A stretch of DNA of 64,000 nucleotides from contig JADYUX010000001.1 of assembly GCA_021532125.1 (NCBI GenBank), positions 522,056 through 586,055 of the forward strand, given 5' to 3'. Source of the stretch: Arcanobacterium haemolyticum. Lineage in GTDB: Bacteria; Actinomycetota; Actinomycetes; Actinomycetales; Actinomycetaceae. Below the pieces are notes generated by a model that saw only the letters and a list, made by a program, of their open reading frames with translations, had not been told where the DNA came from and made no database searches. The position numbers and the translations under genes are program-made. This document shows positions 56,040-64,000 of this stretch, piece by piece; position 1 is the stretch's first letter; the number at the start of each line of letters is the position of its first letter.

Positions 56040-56567
56040 ATCAACCCACCCTTTCGTTAGTTGCCTGTGGCGACCAAAAGTGTGAGAGTCCGTGACGTGC
56101 GCGAAGCATAACGCGAGGCATTACCACGTTCCCGTAACGTTTTAGTCAAAACAGAGACTAGGCAGGGTTCCTGGGTGACGCACCACCCGCCAGGGAGATC
56201 AATGTCACCTGCGCTTTTCTTTGTCGGCGACGAAGTTTGCCTTCGGTAACGCTATTCCTACGAAAGTTTTATTTTCGTGGCGCATAACCATAAGTAGGTG
56301 CGATTAACTATCGTTTCACAGCCATTTATCAGCTTCAGCAGTACGGCGTTTATTTCACGACATCTCGTCGGCGAGCGGATCAACAGGAAGGCAACCCTCT
56401 CGTCGTCAATTCCCCATCCCAACAATTTATACACATCGAACAAAGTGTCAAAAAGATTCAGATTTCTCGCCGCATGTCAAGTGTCGTGCAAGTATCATCG
56501 TCGACCACACTCGCTTTTTGTGCGGAAAACCACTACTTATTCGGATGAGTAATTCCAGATAAAAGAC
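56040..56567. other. AT-richer intergenic region, no gene seen
   Basis: About 530 bases between two surface-protein genes on the same strand. Base composition is lower in GC than the neighbours. Short frames at 56258-56443 and 56298-56552 have no ribosome site and low-quality composition. It must contain the promoter of the G5-type gene. Confidence 0.45.
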
Positions 56568-56599
56568 GTGGGGGCGAGATCCGAAGATCTCGCCCCCAC
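56568..56599 (-). terminator. Terminator of the large repeat surface-protein gene
   Basis: GTGGGGGCGAGATC pairs perfectly over 14 bp with GATCTCGCCCCCAC around a CGAA tetraloop, 18 bases after the stop codon. Confidence 0.8.
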
Positions 56600-56616
56600 T
56601 TATGGGTTATTTACTC

Positions 56617-59600
56617 TCAGGCCTCTTCACGGCGGCGGCGAAGAAGAATCGCCACGCCGAAGCCGAGGAGCAGAACTGTGGCACCAGCAAGAGCACCCAC
56701 GCTCGCACCCGAGAACGGGAGCTCGCCACTCTTGAGGTTCTTCACCGTCACTGTGAAGGTGTCGATGACATTGCCGTTTGCATCCTTGACGGTCACGGTA
56801 ATGACGTCGCCGAGCTTGGCATTCTCGTCGAGCTTGATGGTGATGGAACCATCCTCGTTGAGAGTTGCCGTTGCTGGGCCGGAAACTTCAACCGTGGTGC
56901 CGGGCTGAACCGCGCCACCCTCGTTCGGGATGGTGGCACTTCCGCCAGGACGGACGTTGACGCTACCCCAATCAGGTGTTGCCGGAGCCGTAGGCTCGGT
57001 CGGGGTTGTCGGCTCGCCTGGAACGGTGACGGTGACCTTATCGATCTCCTTACCATCCTTGTCCGTGATCGTCACGATGATGGTGTCACCAGGCTTGGCC
57101 TCGTCGTTCGGAGTGACAACAAGGTTGCCATTCTCATCGATAACAGCCGTGCCAGGACCTTCAACATCAATGCTCACATCAGACGGGACATCTCCACCCT
57201 TATTCGGGACAGAAACCGTACCATCCTCATTAGCCGTCGCATCCTCGTCATTCCACACAGGAGCACCAGGCTGCGGCTCGTCGTTCTTGGGGACGGTTAC
57301 CGTGATGGTATCAATCACCTTGCCATTCGGATCCTTGACCGTCACTGTGATGGTGCTGCCAGGCGCAGCATCCTCGTTCGGCGTGACCGTGATCGAACCG
57401 TCGGGGTTGAGGGTCGCAGTACCCGGGCCATCTGTTTCGATGGTTGTGCCGGTCTGAACCGTTCCGCCGCCGTTCTCGATCGTGACATCTTCACCGGGTT
57501 CGCCATCGGCGTTGTCCCAGCTCGGAATCTCATCACACGAAGCAGCCTTCTCGGTTGTGAAGCTCCACTCGGTCGTGGTGCCTTCAGCGAAGGCATAGCC
57601 CTCTGCCGGTGCAGCGGTGACGACAACGGTCTTACCGTACTCGTAGGTGTAGTGCCCATCAGCATCCGCCGTAATGGCCTTGCCATCGACAGTCACCGTG
57701 TACACAACACCGGTGTCGTTCGGAAGAACAACATACGGAGCAACGAAGCAGGAAGCCGGATCATCTGCCGACGGATTCACGACGAAGGAGTTGCCGTCCG
57801 AATCCTTACCAGTCGGGTCGAAGACCGGAGTAGCCGGAGTGGCGGGCTGCTCAGGCTTCGCCGGAACCGTAACCGTCACAGTATCGATCGGGTTGCCGTC
57901 CTTGTCCTTCACCGTCACTGTGATCGTGTCACCAGGCTGAGCAGTATCGGACGGAGTAACAGTAATCGTTCCATCCTCACCGATCGTAGCGGTCGCACCA
58001 TTATCAGCCTCAATAGTGGCACCAGCGGGAACGTCTCCACCCTTATTCGGGACAGAAACCGTACCATCCTCGTTAGCCGTCGCATCCTCGTCATTCCACT
58101 GAGGAGCAGCAGGCTGCTCAGGCTTCGCCGGAACCGTAACCGTCACGGTGTCAATGATGTTGCCATCCTTGTCCTTCACCGTCACAGTGATGGTGCTACC
58201 AGCCTTAGCGCCCTCAGCCGGAGTCACGGTAATCGTTCCATCCTCACCGATCGTAGCGGTCGCACCGTTATCAGCCTCAATAGTGGCATCCGACGGAACA
58301 TCTCCACCCTTATTCGGGACAGAAACCGTACCATCCTCGTTAGCCGTCGCATCCTCGTCATTCCACACAGGAGCATCCGGCTGCGGCTCAGTATCCTCAG
58401 GGATGGTTACCGTCACGGTGTCAATGATGTTGCCATCCTTGTCCTTGACAGTTGCGGTGATCTTGTCACCAGGCTTGGCGTTCGCATCCGGGGTCACAGT
58501 AATGGAACCATCCGGGTTGATGACAGCCGTACCAGGGCCGGCAACGACGATCGTCGCGTCGGCTGGAACGTCACCACCAGCGTTCTTGATATCAACCGGC
58601 GTACCGGCAGTACCTTCTTGATCCTCCCACTTCGGGGCATCCGTGCCAGGCTTCTCTGTAACAGTGATCGTCACAGTATCGATGACATTGCCGTCAGCAT
58701 CAGTGACCGTCGCAGTGATCGTGTCACCGGGCTTGGCCTCAGCATTCGGAGTGACAACAAGGTTGCCATCCTCATCGATCGTGGCGCTTCCTGGGCCCTC
58801 AGTCTTCACCGTAGTGCCATCAGCAACCGGGCCACCGTTATTCGGAAGCGTCGCTGAGCCACCGGCCTCAACATTATCATCCGTCCAAGACGGGTTTTCT
58901 GCGGGAGGCTCAGCAACAGTCACGACGATCGGATCACCAATCGGATTTCCGTCGGCATCCTTCGGCTGAACTGTAATCGTATCGCCAGGCTTTGCATCCT
59001 CGCTCGGGGTTACGACGATATTGCCGTCCTCGTCGAACTCTGCAGTGCCAGAACCCTTCACCTCGAGCGTCGTTCCAGTTGGAACTGCACCACCCTCGTT
59101 CGTGACAGTCACAGGAGTTCCAGGAGCGGTCGAAGCCGCATCACCCCAGTCAGGCTGTTCAGAAGGATTCGATGGATTCTCACCTGGATCTACCGGCGTG
59201 GTGGTATCGACAACCGTGATGGTCACGGTATCAATCTCATTGCCGTCGCCGTCCTTGATGGAAACGGTAATCGTATCGCCAGGCTTCGCATCAGCAGACG
59301 GGGTAACCGTGAGTGCACCCGTGTTCGGGTTGATCGTCACTGTTCCCTTGCCGTCGCCGACGATCTCAGCGGTTGCGCCCACAGGGGTATCGCCGCCAGT
59401 GTTCGGGATGGAGATTGGCTCGCCAGCAGGACCGGACTTGTCGTCCCACTTCGGGGCAATCGCGCCGACCGTTACAGTGACGGAATCAATGTCCTTTCCG
59501 TCCTTGTCTTTCACCTTAAGGGCAATCTTCGTGTCATCCTGCAGGAATGGAGCAGGCTTAACCAAAAGATCACCAGTCGTGGGATCGATTGTCACAGTTG

Positions 59601-61212
59601 CGAGTGGCTCGCCAACATGCGAAAGCAGCTCCTCGTCAGTCCCGGTGTAGGTGAAGGTCGGAACTTCAACCGTAGCGTCGGATGGGAGTTTGCCACCCTT
59701 ATTCTCGACGCGGTTGACCTTTCCAGTTTCAACGATCTGGTCATCCCAGTTCGGCTTTGCAGCGATCGTTACCTTGACGGTATCGACGACGTTGCCGTTG
59801 GCATCCTTCACTTCGATGGTGACAACGTCACCAGGCTGGGCGTCAGCCGATGGGGTAAATGTGAGATCGCCTGTGGTCGGGTCGATCGTGACGGTGCCCT
59901 TACCTTCCGGTGTCATAGCCACCGTGTGTTCACCAGTTGGAACGCCACCCTCGTTGCGGATCGTGAGGGTGTTGCCAGGCTGAACTTCGTCGTCACTCCA
60001 CCGCGGAAGCGCATCCGGATCTGGCGTGACAGTGATGATGGTGTCACCCATGACGGCATGCTCAAGATTTCCACCCGGAGGAATCGTCACGGGCACCAGC
60101 TTGGTCACGTACGTGGGGACCGTGCCCTTTGGAACGTCAATTGAGAAGTTCCCCGCCAGAAGATCGGAGTAAGGAACAGTCACTTCACCATAAGAGCGGT
60201 CATAGTTGAAGGACTGCGTCTCTTCGTTGTACTCGTAGAGACGTACCGTCACATTGCCGGCACCTGCTTCTGCTTTGAGCTTCTGAGTGGTGTCGAGCGG
60301 ATTGGTGTACTCAGTCTTTGGAGCAGTTCCTTCGACCTTCTGATCAAGTGCACTGTCAATCAGGTCGGTGTAGCCTGCCGGTTTTCCGGGAATGTAATCG
60401 GCGATGTCGTTGGCATCCGTCCGATCATTGAGGACTTCCTGTCCGTCTGGCACACCATCGCCATCCGTATCAGGATCATTGGGGTCCGTGCCGTACTGGT
60501 ACTCAAGCCAGTCGAAGAGACCATCCTTATCGGTGTCGGTGATGTCGATGTATGCCGAATGGAAAGCCCTGTTGAACTCACGTGGGTTGTAACCACCGTC
60601 ACCAGCACTGGCGTATTGCTGTTCGTCGTTGTAATCCGCCCATTGGGTCGAATCAAATGCCGCCATCTCACCATTTGTCGCAGCGTACTCGGTCAGCACC
60701 TTGGCAAATTCGACGAGATCTTGGTCTTCTTTGAGCTTGTACTCGAAGACGTAGGTTTGAGGCTGCCCAGTCGCCCCCGCAAAGACGTTTGCTAAAAGGT
60801 TGGATCGAACTTCGTTCTTGTGCTTTACTGAGCCATCTTGACGAAGGCTCAAGTCAGGATTCGTCGAAGCGTCAACAACGGCACGACCAGCATCGGCTGG
60901 GGTGAAGTTATAGAGAGGCATCGAGTTCGGCGTGACGACGACGTTAGTTCCGTCGTCTTCCCACGTAATATTCCAGTAGTTCTTACCCTTATTCGCACCA
61001 CTTGTGAACGAATTATTATTCGTCAGGCTGTAATTCTTATTGACTGTGTTCGAAGGGATGGTAATAACACCGGTATCTGGATCAATAGTCCAGCTACCGT
61101 CTTTCAACTCTTTCGGCCATGTAATTTGAGCACCATAGTTGACACCTTGAATGTCCAACGACCACTTTCCATCGGCACCCCGGCTAGCAGTCAGCTCCGC
61201 CCATGCCGTCAA
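56617..61212 (-). CDS. Downstream fragment of the interrupted surface protein: Ig-like repeats and anchor
   Basis: This 1,531-residue frame is shown from a TTG at 61212 that has no ribosome site, so independent translation is doubtful. Parts in order: a unique region; a thrombospondin-3/calcium-type segment (DTDKDGLFDWLEYQYGTD, DTDGDGVPDGQE); eleven Ig-like repeats of about 80-90 residues with the pattern P-x-W-x-D...IPN-x-GG...DGSITVTP...KPGDTITVTVKD-x-DGN-x-IDTVTVTV; one different module ending TEWSFT between repeats 8 and 9; and the anchor LPFSG (1498-1502) with membrane helix and RRRREEA. Confidence 0.6.
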   Translation of the reverse strand: MTAWAELTASRGADGKWSLDIQGVNYGAQITWPKELKDGSWTIDPDTGVITIPSNTVNKNYSLTNNNSFTSGANKGKNYWNITWEDDGTNVVVTPNSMPLYNFTPADAGRAVVDASTNPDLSLRQDGSVKHKNEVRSNLLANVFAGATGQPQTYVFEYKLKEDQDLVEFAKVLTEYAATNGEMAAFDSTQWADYNDEQQYASAGDGGYNPREFNRAFHSAYIDITDTDKDGLFDWLEYQYGTDPNDPDTDGDGVPDGQEVLNDRTDANDIADYIPGKPAGYTDLIDSALDQKVEGTAPKTEYTNPLDTTQKLKAEAGAGNVTVRLYEYNEETQSFNYDRSYGEVTVPYSDLLAGNFSIDVPKGTVPTYVTKLVPVTIPPGGNLEHAVMGDTIITVTPDPDALPRWSDDEVQPGNTLTIRNEGGVPTGEHTVAMTPEGKGTVTIDPTTGDLTFTPSADAQPGDVVTIEVKDANGNVVDTVKVTIAAKPNWDDQIVETGKVNRVENKGGKLPSDATVEVPTFTYTGTDEELLSHVGEPLATVTIDPTTGDLLVKPAPFLQDDTKIALKVKDKDGKDIDSVTVTVGAIAPKWDDKSGPAGEPISIPNTGGDTPVGATAEIVGDGKGTVTINPNTGALTVTPSADAKPGDTITVSIKDGDGNEIDTVTITVVDTTTPVDPGENPSNPSEQPDWGDAASTAPGTPVTVTNEGGAVPTGTTLEVKGSGTAEFDEDGNIVVTPSEDAKPGDTITVQPKDADGNPIGDPIVVTVAEPPAENPSWTDDNVEAGGSATLPNNGGPVADGTTVKTEGPGSATIDEDGNLVVTPNAEAKPGDTITATVTDADGNVIDTVTITVTEKPGTDAPKWEDQEGTAGTPVDIKNAGGDVPADATIVVAGPGTAVINPDGSITVTPDANAKPGDKITATVKDKDGNIIDTVTVTIPEDTEPQPDAPVWNDEDATANEDGTVSVPNKGGDVPSDATIEADNGATATIGEDGTITVTPAEGAKAGSTITVTVKDKDGNIIDTVTVTVPAKPEQPAAPQWNDEDATANEDGTVSVPNKGGDVPAGATIEADNGATATIGEDGTITVTPSDTAQPGDTITVTVKDKDGNPIDTVTVTVPAKPEQPATPATPVFDPTGKDSDGNSFVVNPSADDPASCFVAPYVVLPNDTGVVYTVTVDGKAITADADGHYTYEYGKTVVVTAAPAEGYAFAEGTTTEWSFTTEKAASCDEIPSWDNADGEPGEDVTIENGGGTVQTGTTIETDGPGTATLNPDGSITVTPNEDAAPGSTITVTVKDPNGKVIDTITVTVPKNDEPQPGAPVWNDEDATANEDGTVSVPNKGGDVPSDVSIDVEGPGTAVIDENGNLVVTPNDEAKPGDTIIVTITDKDGKEIDKVTVTVPGEPTTPTEPTAPATPDWGSVNVRPGGSATIPNEGGAVQPGTTVEVSGPATATLNEDGSITIKLDENAKLGDVITVTVKDANGNVIDTFTVTVKNLKSGELPFSGASVGALAGATVLLLGFGVAILLRRRREEA
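57189..58390 (-). repeat. Near-identical DNA repeats encoding Ig-like modules
   Basis: The stretch from TCTCCACCCTTATTCGGGAC through GCATCCTCGTCATTCCAC occurs three times (from about 57191, 58034 and 58301) with only one or two base differences. The last two copies have a 267-bp period (89 residues). High DNA identity suggests recent expansion or gene conversion. Confidence 0.8.
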
Positions 61213-61299
61213 AAGATTGACCGATGCCGGACGAAGTTTGAAAGTGTAGTGGCTGATTGGCTCAACCTTCGCATATTCAGGATCTGACGTGTTGTAGAT

Positions 61300-62202
61300 C
61301 TAGATAGGCTGCGGAGTTACACCTTTAATGGCCTTGCCATCGATGTCTGACCGGTACAGGTTCACCGTGTCCTCGAAGTACGGCAGGAGCGCTTCCGGCA
61401 CGTATTCCTTCGGGTAATACACACGGTTGGGTTCTACAATCGCCACATCCATCGTTGGAGTGAACGTATGAAGTGTCTTAATGGTGCGAGTTTCGGGATC
61501 ATAGATCACCTTTGCACCAGGATGAACCCTCATCCAGCTAGGAGCGTCGACAAGCATATTCTCATCGGTCTGCTGGAGATTGTTCGTAGCCTCGATAATC
61601 GTATTCGCCATGGATTCCGGGACAACTTGCCCCTTCATGTTGGTCCATACCATATCCATGGCTAATGGAGTCTCAGCCAGACCAAGAGATTCGAGAGTCG
61701 CACCATCCTTTAACGTGATGACAACGTCCGACTCGGTAACTGAGCCGATGAGGCCGTATTCAGTCCCACTACCCACGACATTATACTTCCACAGGCGTCC
61801 ATCCTGCTCGCCCGCATAAGCAACACCACTGACAGTAATACTGGCAATTTGCTCGTAGAAAGTCTTGTTATTGAATGTGAAGATGACCTGGCCGGCATAA
61901 GGGTTGGCTGCGCTAGCATCCCAACCGCGCCCGAGATTTGTCTTCTTCGTCAGGCTGACATTGATGGTATTGCCACCGTTGCCAAAATCCTTGTATGCGA
62001 TACGCGCAAACTGAAGTGCTGTCGTACCGCCGGTTGTTCCCGCAGCTTCCATACCGGTCGCCTGGAATGCCGCATCGGTTTCAATCTCGGCAGCAAATGC
62101 AGCTCCGCCGAGACCAATGAACGCACCACCGGAGATCACGGCAGCTGCGGTGAGCATGGCTGCAGATCTCACTCCGATCGAGTGACTTTTCTTTCGAGTC
62201 AC
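61300..62202 (-). CDS. Upstream fragment of the interrupted surface protein: signal peptide and N-terminal domain
   Basis: A 300-residue product ending at the in-frame TAG. A signal peptide of about 37 residues (basic MTRKKSHS start, hydrophobic core, GGAAFAA cleavage region) precedes a beta-rich domain of about 260 residues. The GTG start has AAGGGA upstream. As it stands it would be secreted without an anchor. It is the natural N-terminus of the frame that continues past the TAG. Confidence 0.7.
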   Translation of the reverse strand: MTRKKSHSIGVRSAAMLTAAAVISGGAFIGLGGAAFAAEIETDAAFQATGMEAAGTTGGTTALQFARIAYKDFGNGGNTINVSLTKKTNLGRGWDASAANPYAGQVIFTFNNKTFYEQIASITVSGVAYAGEQDGRLWKYNVVGSGTEYGLIGSVTESDVVITLKDGATLESLGLAETPLAMDMVWTNMKGQVVPESMANTIIEATNNLQQTDENMLVDAPSWMRVHPGAKVIYDPETRTIKTLHTFTPTMDVAIVEPNRVYYPKEYVPEALLPYFEDTVNLYRSDIDGKAIKGVTPQPI

Positions 62203-62669
62203 GTGGTTTCCCTTCCTGTTATCAATGGATGCACCTGTGGTCAGGCACGGAAGGGAACTCCATCAGCCAATCATTTAAGCAACTGAAACGAGCCCATCTT
62301 CGTATGGTGACCAGGATTCAGACACAATCCAACGATTAGACGGCATGAGTGTATCAGCGCATTGGCCAGTAGTTACACAGTTTTTGCCCAGCAATTTTTA
62401 ACGGCAACGGTTTACGGAACGACAAAAATTTCTCACACGCGCTGTCGCACGAACCTGTCATATGTATTCTGACCAGCGCTTTCTCACGACCCCGACATCT
62501 ATCAGGGGTAGATATCTGGAATTATTCAGTCCTGCTCTGGATGTCAGCGTGTTCTTGAACACAACACCAACGTTACGGAACCGTAACTTGACGCATCGTC
62601 GCCGGGCCACAAGCAACGACTCACCATGCCACTCTCGCGATCCCCACACGCGTCACGCTCAGATGCAAC
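62203..62669. other. Intergenic region between two surface-protein genes
   Basis: About 470 bases without a convincing gene, in part AT-rich (62341-62480). It should carry the promoter of the interrupted surface-protein gene. No operator recognised. Confidence 0.4.
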
Positions 62670-62701
62670 AAAGGGCGGGACGCTTCCGCGCCCCGCCCTT
62701 T
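62670..62701 (-). terminator. Terminator of the thrombospondin-repeat surface-protein gene
   Basis: AAAGGGCGGG and CCCGCCCTTT form a perfect 10-bp stem, partly extended inside by CGC/GCG, 18 bases past the stop codon. The minus-strand arm ends in TTTG. Confidence 0.75.
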
Positions 62702-62719
62702 CGCTAGAACTTAGCTAGA

Positions 62720-64000
62720 TCAGGATTCCTTGCGACGGCGGGCAACAAGTGCTGCGCCGAAGCCGAGGAGAACTGTGCCAACACCGGCGAGTGCGCCAGC
62801 GCTTGCCCCGGTGAATGGAAGCTCACCGATCTTCTTCTTGATCTTCGCCATTTCCTTCGAGACCGTCACCTGGAACTGGTCAATCACATTGCCCTTGGCA
62901 TCCTTGACAGTCACCGTAATGACATCGCCGTTCTTAGCGTCATCATTCGCGTTCACCGTGATAGAGCCATCAGGGTTAAGCGTTGCCGAGCCAGGGCCAT
63001 CAACGGTCACCGTGGTTCCGTCTGCAACATCGCCGCCGGTGTTCGGGATGGTCGTGGAGCCGCCAGGCTTCACAGAACCGCCGTCCCAATCTGGAGCAGC
63101 ATTCGGAACGTTCGGATCAGTTGCGGAACCTTCGTGGTTCGGATCCTTCTGACCTGGGTTGGCCGGATCGTAACCGAGCTCCTCACCATCGTTCACACCG
63201 TCACCATCAGTATCCGGGTTGAGCGGGTTCGTCGGATCGCCCTTGCCGTCACCATCGTTATCAAACGGGTTGTGATCGCCACCGTTGACTTCCTGACCAT
63301 CGGTCAGGCCATCATCGTCGCTATCCGAATCGAGCGGGTCGGTGCCGTGAGTCTTCTCGTCACCATCGTTAAGGCCATCACCATCGGTATCCGGGTTGCG
63401 TGGATCGGTGCCGTCAGTCTTCTCGTCACCGTCGTTCACACCGTCACCGTCAGTATCCGGGTTCTTCGGGTCGGTTGCGTCGGTCTTCTCCTGACCGTCG
63501 TTCACACCGTCACCGTCAGTATCCGGGTTGCGTGGATCGGTGCCGTCGGTCTTCTCCTGACCGTCATTCACGCCGTCACCATCGGTGTCGCCGGTATTCG
63601 GGTCAGTAGCCGGACCTTCGTGGTTGGGATCCTTCTGACCTGGGTTGGCCGGATCGTAACCGAGCTCCTCACCATCGTTCACACCGTCACCATCAGTATC
63701 CGGGTTGAGCGGGTTCGTCGGATCGCCCTTGCCGTCACCATCGTTATCAAACGGGTTGTGATCGCCACCGTTGACTTCCTGACCATCGGTCAGGCCATCA
63801 TCGTCGCTATCCGAATCGAGCGGGTCGGTGCCGTGAGTCTTCTCGTCACCATCGTTAAGGCCATCACCATCGGTATCCGGGTTGCGTGGATCGGTGCCGT
63901 CAGTCTTCTCGTCACCGTCGTTCACACCGTCACCGTCAGTATCCGGGTTCTTCGGGGCGGGGGCGTCGGTCTTCTCCTGACCGTCGTTCACACCGTCACC
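62720..64000 (-). CDS. Sortase-anchored surface protein with thrombospondin type 3 repeats, partial (5' end outside window)
   Basis: At least 426 residues, open at the right edge. About 300 residues are tandem calcium-binding motifs of the form NPDTDGDGVNDG(Q/D)EKTDGTDP. One Ig-like module of the same kind as in the neighbouring protein follows (PDWDGGSVKPGGSTTIPNTGG...), then the sortase signal LPFTG and a membrane helix with ARRRKES. TSP3 motifs fold around Ca2+ and form a stiff stalk. The two adjacent surface proteins share modules and are probably paralogous. Confidence 0.85.
   Translation of the reverse strand, partial: GDGVNDGQEKTDAPAPKNPDTDGDGVNDGDEKTDGTDPRNPDTDGDGLNDGDEKTHGTDPLDSDSDDDGLTDGQEVNGGDHNPFDNDGDGKGDPTNPLNPDTDGDGVNDGEELGYDPANPGQKDPNHEGPATDPNTGDTDGDGVNDGQEKTDGTDPRNPDTDGDGVNDGQEKTDATDPKNPDTDGDGVNDGDEKTDGTDPRNPDTDGDGLNDGDEKTHGTDPLDSDSDDDGLTDGQEVNGGDHNPFDNDGDGKGDPTNPLNPDTDGDGVNDGEELGYDPANPGQKDPNHEGSATDPNVPNAAPDWDGGSVKPGGSTTIPNTGGDVADGTTVTVDGPGSATLNPDGSITVNANDDAKNGDVITVTVKDAKGNVIDQFQVTVSKEMAKIKKKIGELPFTGASAGALAGVGTVLLGFGAALVARRRKES
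63141..64000 (-). repeat. 486-bp direct repeat within the TSP3 surface-protein gene
   Basis: The segment starting GGATCCTTCTGACCTGGGTT at 63141 recurs at 63627, a period of 486 bp (162 residues). Where both copies are visible they are nearly identical. The second copy is cut by the window end after 374 bases. Confidence 0.9.

Larger units (their letters stand above)
56617..62202 (-). pseudogene. Large repeat-containing surface-protein gene interrupted by one in-frame TAG
   Basis: From the GTG at 62202 to the stop at 56617 a single frame encodes about 1,860 residues, broken only by TAG at 61300-61302. The frames on both sides are the same, and the 87 bases after the TAG remain open (IYNTSDPEYAKVEPI...), so this is a nonsense change and not a frameshift. 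The 5' part holds the signal peptide, the 3' part the sortase anchor; neither alone can be displayed. The stop lies in ATCTAG-ATCTAC, an imperfect 6-bp tandem duplication. It may be a true pseudogene, a phase state or a sequence error. Confidence 0.75.

Noticed and set aside
56258..56443. 61-residue minus-strand open frame between surface-protein genes
   Set aside because: No ribosome site, no motif, and AT-richer composition typical of the intergenic region.
56602..58857. 751-residue open frame antisense to the repeat surface protein
   Set aside because: Its Arg/Ile/Asn repeats mirror the Ig-like repeat DNA on the other strand and it has no ribosome site.
1..64000. tRNA, rRNA, CRISPR array, transposase or integrase genes
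   Set aside because: Looked for by eye in all gaps; no cloverleaf, repeat-spacer array or recombinase motif was seen.

Overview
The window is a stretch of chromosome from a moderately high-GC actinobacterium. The best fit is the Actinomycetaceae (Trueperella/Arcanobacterium/Actinomyces-like). I base this on the dnaK-grpE-dnaJ-hspR operon with HAIR operators, a DtxR/IdeR-type iron box, an actinobacterial mrp antiporter operon with a fused MrpA-MrpB subunit, and four large cell-wall-anchored surface proteins. The genus is inference. No rRNA, tRNA, CRISPR, phage or insertion sequence was seen.

Layout. 1-15.3 kb holds mostly housekeeping genes: a short-chain dehydrogenase, exonuclease III, an aldo/keto reductase, a HAD phosphatase, a serine hydrolase, clpB under a HAIR operator, ybaK, gluQ, a cell-wall-anchored extracellular nuclease, rlmC and an SdpI-like protein. 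15.3-19.8 kb is a GntR regulator, ADP-ribosylglycohydrolase, NCS1 permease and PfkB kinase cluster that parallels E. coli yegTUVW. 19.9-24.3 kb is the dnaK operon. 24.7-29.9 kb is an oligopeptide/dipeptide ABC importer. 30.2-34.9 kb is mixed (DUF2218, MFS, a GalT/HIT-like DUF4921 protein, small membrane proteins). 34.9-39.9 kb is an iron-box-controlled siderophore importer with a siderophore-interacting reductase. 40.1-44.9 kb is a GNAT enzyme and a thiamine ABC importer behind a TPP riboswitch. 44.9-52.1 kb is a DUF4235 gene and the mrp Na+/H+ antiporter operon. 52.5-53.7 kb is a MetE-like methyltransferase. 53.9-64.0 kb is a block of large surface-protein genes.

The strongest observations are these. 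(1) The 1,860-residue repeat surface protein (56617-62202) is cut by one in-frame TAG that sits inside a 6-bp tandem duplication; both sides are otherwise intact. (2) The surface protein running off the right edge contains a near-perfect 486-bp direct repeat, and the few differences cluster near the window end. (3) MrpC and MrpF carry long charged C-terminal tails that share an NSAxW motif. (4) The yeg-like cluster has swapped its transporter class and has a HutC-type operator candidate and a direct repeat in its internal gap. (5) All three importer operons that start with a binding-protein gene place a perfect hairpin immediately after that gene. (6) The TPP riboswitch is followed by a hairpin that would mask the Shine-Dalgarno of the thiamine-binding protein gene.

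Most genes lie on the minus strand in tight operons, with many 4-base ATGA/GTGA overlaps. Functions come from motifs read by eye; no database search was run.
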